NCBI GenBank assembly: GCA_937922185.1
Contig: CAKZUT010000196.1
Coordinates: forward strand, 1-33,475
Origin: an uncultured Neomegalonema sp.
GTDB lineage: Bacteria > Pseudomonadota > Alphaproteobacteria > Rhodobacterales > Rhodobacteraceae
Direction: 5' to 3'
DNA length: 33,475 bases
Part shown: positions 32,576-33,475 of the stretch, in pieces
Numbering within the stretch: the stretch's first letter is position 1
Layout of the letters: every line of letters begins with the position of its first letter
Made by a program: the position numbers and the translations under genes
Notes under the pieces: generated by a model
Told to the model about the DNA's origin: nothing
Database searches by the model: none
The model's input: the letters and a program-made list of their open reading frames with translations, nothing else

Positions 32576-33475
32576 ATGTTCAGCAAGCGCACGAACGACC
32601 CTTCCTCCGGCGTCCAGGCCGACGGTGCCGGACTGCCGGCTACGACGCCGGATTCGGCATCGCGCCCGGCGGGTGCCCGCAAGGCCCCGCCTCCGCCTCC
32701 GCCCCGTCCGGGTGCAGCGGGCGGATCGCGGCCCGTGCCGAATATCAAGCCCAAGCCCACCGACGCGCTGAACGTCGATCTGTCCAAATCGAAGGCTCCG
32801 CCCCGGCCCGGCGTTGCCCGCAAGTCCATCGTCGAGAGCGCCGCTGAGGAACAGAGCAGCGTGAAGATCGCCGAGGCGCGCAAGGCCGTTGAAAACAAGC
32901 AGCTTCCCGCCGATATCAGTCGCGGTACGCCCCGTAAGGCGGGGACCGAAGATCGCGCTGAAAAACCCAAAGTGGTCGAAGACCTGCGCGATAAGGCCGA
33001 TGGTGGCTTCGGGGCGAGCAAGAACCGCAACAAATCCAAGAAGGCCGAGGTCGAGAAGGCCCCGCCGCCCAAGATGGACGGTGATCGCCAGTTCACCCAT
33101 GACCAGGCCTATTACGACCTGAAAGCCGAAATCTTCGCATCCCTGATCGATGCGATGGACATGAGCCGCATCGTTGCGCTGGCCCGTGCCGAGGCCGAAG
33201 GCGAGATCACGCAGATCGTCAACGAGATCATCGGTGTGAAGGGTCACATCATGTCGATCTCCGAGCAGAAGAGGCTCGTGGAGGACATCTGTGACGACGT
33301 GCTGGGGTATGGTCCTCTGGAGCCTCTGCTGGCCAGGGACGACATCGCCGATATCATGGTCAACGGGGCCGAGCAGGTCTTCATCGAAGTGAATGGCAAG
33401 ATCGAGCTGACGAATATCCGCTTCAAGGATAATGCGCAGCTGCTCGAAATCTGTCAGCGCATGGTGCAGAAGGTC
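32576..33475 (+). CDS. cpaF: CpaF/TadA secretion ATPase (partial, runs off the right edge)
   Basis: CpaF/TadA is the hexameric ATPase that powers Flp pilus assembly. Exactly 300 codons are present and the frame is open to the end. Residues 1-178 are low in complexity: a Pro run (about 39-46), many Lys/Arg/Ala/Pro and charged segments, with no clear fold. The conserved CpaF region starts near 180 (YDLKAEIFASLIDAMDMSRI) and includes SISEQKRLVEDICDDVLGYGPLEPLL and DDIADIMVNG (about 253-262), typical of the N-terminal domain of type II/IV secretion ATPases. Walker A and B lie beyond the edge. The N-terminal extension is longer than usual. The 86-base gap after cpaE is GC-rich with no gene; the ATG at 32576 has only a weak GGCGGAA upstream. 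Confidence 0.92.
   Translation, partial: MFSKRTNDPSSGVQADGAGLPATTPDSASRPAGARKAPPPPPPRPGAAGGSRPVPNIKPKPTDALNVDLSKSKAPPRPGVARKSIVESAAEEQSSVKIAEARKAVENKQLPADISRGTPRKAGTEDRAEKPKVVEDLRDKADGGFGASKNRNKSKKAEVEKAPPPKMDGDRQFTHDQAYYDLKAEIFASLIDAMDMSRIVALARAEAEGEITQIVNEIIGVKGHIMSISEQKRLVEDICDDVLGYGPLEPLLARDDIADIMVNGAEQVFIEVNGKIELTNIRFKDNAQLLEICQRMVQKV

Overview
The window looks like chromosomal DNA from a GC-rich alphaproteobacterium, probably in or near Rhodobacterales. This rests on gene content: a methylsuccinyl-CoA dehydrogenase of the ethylmalonyl-CoA pathway, an IalB-type periplasmic protein, a divergent J-domain/bolA pair, a zinc-ribbon gene divergent from ftsEX, and a cpaBCDEF (Tad/Flp pilus) operon with a very short CpaD. 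No tRNA, rRNA, CRISPR array, insertion sequence or prophage was recognised. Genes are densely packed, and many neighbours overlap by 1 to 8 bases.

Layout, left: an AT-rich edge with a possible gene remnant (1-183, minus); pyrG (minus); an unrecognised exported protein (minus); a zinc-ribbon membrane protein (minus) divergent from a plus-strand operon ftsE-ftsX-plsC-tspO joined by 4-base overlaps and closed by a strong hairpin terminator; a two-domain META protein (minus). Next comes an ECF sigma factor, its zinc-type anti-sigma factor, and a degenerate MoeA homologue. The sigma gene and the MoeA-like gene are each preceded by the same promoter-like sequence (GAAC, 16 bases, CGTC, with a conserved upstream block), so both are probably read by this sigma factor.

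Middle: mcd (minus), an EamA-type transporter (plus), then a tight three-gene minus-strand cassette (enolase-superfamily dehydratase, HpcH/CitE-type lyase, FMN alpha-hydroxyacid dehydrogenase) that looks like a small hydroxy- or sugar-acid route. Further right is a minus-strand envelope polysaccharide cluster: a Wzc-like tyrosine autokinase, then capE-capF-wecB(capG), the complete three-enzyme set known to make UDP-N-acetyl-L-fucosamine. No glycosyltransferase, flippase or polymerase lies in the window.

Right: a J-domain protein divergent from bolA, a single-domain response regulator with a basic amphipathic tail, a DUF4177-like protein and an IalB-like protein, then 464 bases without a recognised gene, and the plus-strand pilus operon cpaB-cpaC-cpaD-cpaE-cpaF (cpaF runs off the right edge). 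Three of the pilus proteins carry long extra segments: a charged coiled coil on CpaB, a long low-complexity N-terminus on CpaC, and a Pro/Lys-rich N-terminus on CpaF. The best leads for something undescribed are the ECF/degenerate-MoeA regulon and this elaborated Tad system. All functional calls come from reading motifs by eye; no database search was possible.
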